DNA of 64,000 nucleotides from Tulasnella sp. 424. Lineage: Eukaryota; Basidiomycota; Agaricomycetes; Cantharellales; Tulasnellaceae. Below are positions 59,471 to 64,000 of the stretch, one piece after another (position 1 is the stretch's first letter; each line of letters starts with the position of its first letter). The position numbers and the translations under genes are program-made. The stretch lies in NCBI GenBank assembly GCA_019633425.1, contig WSUB01000015.1, positions 310,001 through 374,000 of the forward strand, written 5' to 3'. Under the pieces are notes generated by a model. That model ran no database searches and was not told the DNA's origin. It saw nothing but the letters and a program-made list of their open reading frames with translations.

Positions 59471-62400
59471 CATGACCAAGACAACCGGGACACGAAGGGC
59501 ATCGACAGGCTGGCTCAGCATCCATCGTCGCGTCCTTGTGATGCTCGGTTGGACTAGCTACACCGCACGAGGACGACACAGGTGTAGGGCACATCGTTTT
59601 AGTCTTCCGCCTCCTACAGAAGACTAAAGCAAACGTATCTGCAATCATCGATCACGAATGGACCTGTTTACTCATCGAGGTTCCACCCGCTTCCTTGCTT
59701 TGCCCACCTCCGTGAAGCCCATCTTCGCCTGTCAACACTCCTACCGAACAGTACAGTGGTTTTCGTCACATCGCTAGGCCAGGGGAGGTCAAAGAGCGAC
59801 CAGTGATACCATAGACTCACCACAGCGGATGTAGCTTTCGTGAGCTACACCCAAGAATTAAGTCAAAACCATATGTATTAGTGGTGTTGGAGCAATAGAG
59901 GTAGTACGTCTGGAGCTTGCGGGATCTCTTTGGCGGCATGGCAGAGGCCCTCCTAAGCCTGAGACATGCAAAGTGATATCGATCACCGGCGGTGCTGTCT
60001 TCGGGCAGAGTCATACGTAGTAAACCTCTCAGAACTCGACATGGAAGGGTTCGAGGGCTGACGAGTGACATTCTCGTGCATCAGATTTCCCCTTGACCAA
60101 CTGCAACTCCCTCACCATGCCGTCCTGTTCGAGCTCGGACCACAGTGATTTCGCAGCGTGTGCGCATTCATTCGCCCCATACTGGTCCCCGCCCCCCTTC
60201 TGGTGCATGCTTTCGTCTCTGAAACCCCAATTATCCGGGTTTGGGGAATTCCGCGTGATGTTCTACACTTGAAATTGTCAAACTTCCGTGATCCGCTGGC
60301 CAAACCCTGGAAAGGGGTCTAGGAAGTGATGATAGTGCGAGATAGAGTCACCAAAGCGATGTAAAGATCCCTGTTGTCCAATGTATCACCCCGAACCACA
60401 CGCGGACAAGAAGGGATGACGGAATAGAGGAAAAGATGGCCGGCTTCGCTATGCCTGGATATCAGTGTGAATCTCCGCCGGAAGCGCTAGCCATAGGCAG
60501 ATACAAAGGATGGCGGCAACTGGTCAAGAAGCGCCGAGGCCGAGGAAGGTGGAGGTCGGCCAAACTTTGAGGTCCAAAGATCAAACCAATCCATGGCATT
60601 ATCGATCTCGGGAGAGTCGTAACCGCTGGCACAGTACGGTGGCGAGGCGAACTTGCAAGGAGGAAAGCGTTCGTGACAGAGTACCGCGTGCATGTGGGTC
60701 ATGCAACGCTCGTGCGACCAGAATCAGCAGGAAGGGTGCTCTTGAGCGGATCCAAATACGAAAATAACAGAAATATGTTTTCCAGAACAGAAACGAGAAA
60801 CAGATAACTCTCTGAAGAGGAAGGAGATATCATAATGGACGTTAGTAATGGAGTCGCATGGAAGGCCGGCAGTTCGGGCCGCCTGATCTCACCTAGGAAA
60901 GCGAGACTGCGCATTTGGCTTCCCTGGAGCAACTGATCAGGGGATCCTGACGTCCGCATTGAGTACGTCCATCATCTCCTCGAGGGCCCTCTTCTCCGCA
61001 AACATTCGACAGATGAGCTGCCAGCTGACAGATGTATGGCCTTGAATATGCTGCCGAAGGAGGAGGAATTAGTCCGTGTATAGTGACTGAGCCTCGGTGT
61101 GTGTTTTTCGCATTGAGCGTGCATAAATAGATATACCTTCCACGTATCGAATCAAATACCACGTCAAGACCCCTCGGATCGTCGATCGTTCGCCTCCAAA
61201 GGTGTTGCTGAATGAAATTTGGTGCTTTCTCGACGACGAAATTTCAATCTTTTGGGAACTCTTCGATTCGATGAGATAGGTTGTAGTGAGGCGCTGCTAC
61301 TCACGACTAAGCTTGGTGTTGAAAGGTTCGATGCAGCAGCAGCATCGTATGTGTGGCCTTTGGGATCTTCGTGCAAGTATGGAAGACCTGGAAAGTTGTA
61401 TAAGTTTCGGAACACAACGTAAGGCTGAGGCAGTTGTGCGATACCTAGAAATCCTCCGCTATGGCAACACTAGGCGCGGGAAACACGCAAACAACCGTCA
61501 ACAATTGCCAAGACCAGATCAGAGGAATGCTGAATGGCGAACATCGAAAATAGCCTAGAGTGGAACTAACTTCAGCGTATAGTATGTGACACCATCGAAC
61601 GTACTCACAGTGATTGTGGTCGAGCGAGATCTTGACTCCCCGAGCCAAGCACGGAACTCCTAAATCCACGAGCACGAAATGAGAAAGCAACACCCTCTGA
61701 GGCATGCAGGCACGTCTCGTACGTAATCATAGATTCTCTCGTTATGTGCCGGAATAAGGTCTAATACAGCGGCAGATCTTCTTACCAATCAGCCAGCCAA
61801 GAAGAATCCGTCCACTTACAGGCACGGGATGACCCTTCGGAGTCTCCATCTGGCACGTCCAGGGCAGCATGGCCGCTGTCTAAAATACATGTAAACATCC
61901 GCAGTGGGTATCCTCATCAATTCTCACAATAAAACAGATACTTCTCCTTCTTATCCAGGGCCCGCAACGTTCCACGAACTTTTTCTTCCTAGATTGAGCA
62001 TGAGCGCTAGCGTCGGAGGGCTCCCCACCAAGGCAGACATACGATGTTCTGACGGGTAGCCGGGATGAATGTGACCCGGTCTGAGACCCCGTCAACGTCA
62101 GTGAAGAGTTCTGGCTCGAAGTCGGTTAATATTATGAGTTGGCGTTGGTTCCCTTGATGGCGATCTAAGGATGGATGCCGCGTCATCGTCGACCAAGCCG
62201 ACATTTGGCTGTTAACGTGTAATCACATTTCAGATGGTTCAGCATCAGTTTCAAGTCTGTTCTGGGGCCACTCAAAGCCATGGACGAGCCATCTGGCCAT
62301 AATTGGTCAGGATAGGCAAGGCAAACCTATGTGTAACGCGTATAGCATTATCAGCGATGCGAATAGAAGAGTTCCGCACACCCACAAGCAATGCCGTCTC

Positions 62401-64000
62401 TGACAGGCCTTCGCAGAAGTTACGTCATCAATAATCGTAGTTTAGGTGGGAGAGACCTCACCAGTTTGTCCAGCCCAACAATGTAACCATTTCGGGGGCC
62501 ACGTATCGACAAATGAGGCACATCGATATCTGGGGAGGAAGAGTTCAAGACAATGACACTTTCGAGGATGAAATCGATTCACCTAATCCATCTCCTAACG
62601 TTACCGGTCCAAAATGTCCAGGCCCGAGAAAGAGATTGACACGGAGCCACGAGAAAGCGAGCGCTTGCATTGACTCTGGGAAGAAGCAGAGCGAAGTTGT
62701 GCATCCTGACAACGCGAGAGGTCTGTAGTGCTTGACGAACAGGGATGACCAGAGCCCTTTAATGTATCATTTCGGTCTTCTACATGGAGCTTCGCCTCAA
62801 GGCATCCTTTTGGTGTTACCGTTACTAAGTAGTGTTTCCTGTTAGGTGTCATAACTTCGATCGCAGGATGGAGCATCCCCGTGGAACGGTCAAGTCAGCC
62901 GAGCAACAGCAGCTGGGCACGAGGAGCAAGGGCAGCTCATAAGTAAATTGGACGGAGGGCATAATGGAAGCGGTTGACTTGGGCAGGACTCTTCGGCGGT
63001 TGGAGCCTTTGTTGGAGGATATTACGGATTTCCGTCCGGGCTGGCTCCGTGTGGGGTTTCCGGTTGTGCGGCTCGAACTGAAGCAACCGCAAAGTTAAGG
63101 TGAAACGCCTGTAAACGCTGCGCGCCAGGAGATACGAAGTCCTTGAACTAGCGTCGATGGTGCAGGCCCATGTTGCGACATAGTTATGACCCCGAGGCTT
63201 TCCCCTGGCCTTGCGTCTCTTCGAGGTAGCGCTCCCTCTAAAAGGAGCCGGCCTCCTCCCGTAATCAATATCCGAGTGGCCGACTGTTATTCATACTGTA
63301 AGCTACTCTCGTTGAAGATGGCAGGAGTCTGGCCGGAACCTGATCTTGGCTGAGACGCGTATCGAGCAAAGGATTGGGTGCACCATCAAATAAATCTTCG
63401 CTAGCCCATAGATTTGGGGAGGTTTTTTTTTTTTTTACAGGAGCTGGAACAGTGCTATTCAAGCACAAAAAAATAAGAGGTAATTGGTCCACGAGCTGCT
63501 TTGGGCACGGCGATCCGGCGAGTGGAAGACACGACTGCCACAAGAATACACTGCAATTGATGAGGTAAGGTTTTATACTTAGAAACTTCCGCTCCTGGAG
63601 AACCCCCGGAGGGAGCCGTGCCGATACGCTGACTCAGCTCCAGGATCGAAGAGGGAACTTATCGGGTCCAATGAGACTACAGGAAAGCCCCAAGCAAAGA
63701 CGTATTGCGAAAGCCATTCTAGAGAGTGTCTGCGTGGGTGGGAAGAACTCATCAGATACGATGGCTGAAATTAAGCACTTTGAGGTTGGAATTCAATCTT
63801 CTGAGTAGATCAGGTAATGATAACTCGAGAGCCGGTAACCAAAGTATCCGAGATTCCCCCGACCAGTAGCGTGATAAATTTTTTAGATACTGTAGGTTAA
63901 TCTTTGCTCGAGATGGCGGGATGTGGTGGGAAGGGAGAATTAGTAACCAGACGACGATCAGGTTTTTCGGTCTTGTCTGGAGGGCCCGATCAGAACCCTC
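59471..64000. other. gene-poor, degenerate region
   Basis: Short coding-like segments with possible splice sites occur on the minus strand (e.g. 62204-62007, ending TRQNI before GTATGT; 61880-61805; 61705-61445; 61415-61164; 61055-60950), but they do not join into one open gene and no family is recognised. Likely remnants of one or more decayed genes. T-run at 63423-63435. Confidence 0.3.

Noticed and set aside
59817..62876. A single gene assembled from minus-strand segments at 59.8-62.9 kb
   Set aside because: Possible exons exist but phases and stops do not allow one continuous product, and no family could be named.

Overview
The window is nuclear DNA of a filamentous basidiomycete. Genes carry several short introns of about 50-80 nt with GT..AG borders. 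The encoded orthologs (DBP5, PHO85-type CDK, cytochrome c, eL19, ATG17, ATG26/UGT51) are fungal. Expanded F-box genes, a kinase-TPR fusion gene and a Helitron-type ORF are typical of Agaricomycetes. The closest style I recognise is Rhizoctonia/Ceratobasidiaceae (Cantharellales); this is a judgement from remembered family architecture, not a search.

Layout: 1-1540, the 3' end of an acidic protein with one membrane segment. 2023-7282, an F-box gene (+), then two minus-strand genes whose stop and start overlap by 8 bases. 7.4-11.3 kb, an array of three copies of an unclassified ~0.8-1.4 kb repeat, each holding a 64-65 nt palindrome, with a decayed fragment of ATG17 exon 1 inserted between copies. 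11.5-15.0 kb, a second F-box gene followed by an inverted F-box pseudogene fused to a pseudogene copy of the 7.1-7.4 kb gene start. 15.6-19.1 kb, a protein kinase-TPR gene (-). 20.1-23.2 kb, another ATG17 fragment and the real nine-exon ATG17 (+).

23.6-55.2 kb is gene-dense and mostly housekeeping: an unknown 532-aa protein, cytochrome c, a large GHKL-ATPase (DUF3684/sacsin-like) protein, DBP5, a small secreted cysteine-rich protein, a disordered protein, a PHO85-like CDK, eL19, a SAT4/HAL-type kinase with DYG in place of DFG, a 2-oxoglutarate/Fe(II) oxygenase, and ATG26/UGT51 sterol glucosyltransferase. 55.8-64 kb is repeat-rich and gene-poor: a truncated Helitron N-terminal ORF, a ~42-bp tandem repeat, a ~0.5-kb direct duplication, and degenerate sequence.

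Three genes touch autophagy (ATG17 scaffold, ATG26, PHO85-type kinase), but they are scattered and independently transcribed, so I do not infer a cluster. Coordinates of multi-exon genes run from the start-codon end to the stop-codon end. Exons are listed where donor, acceptor and phase were checked by hand; elsewhere only the span is given.
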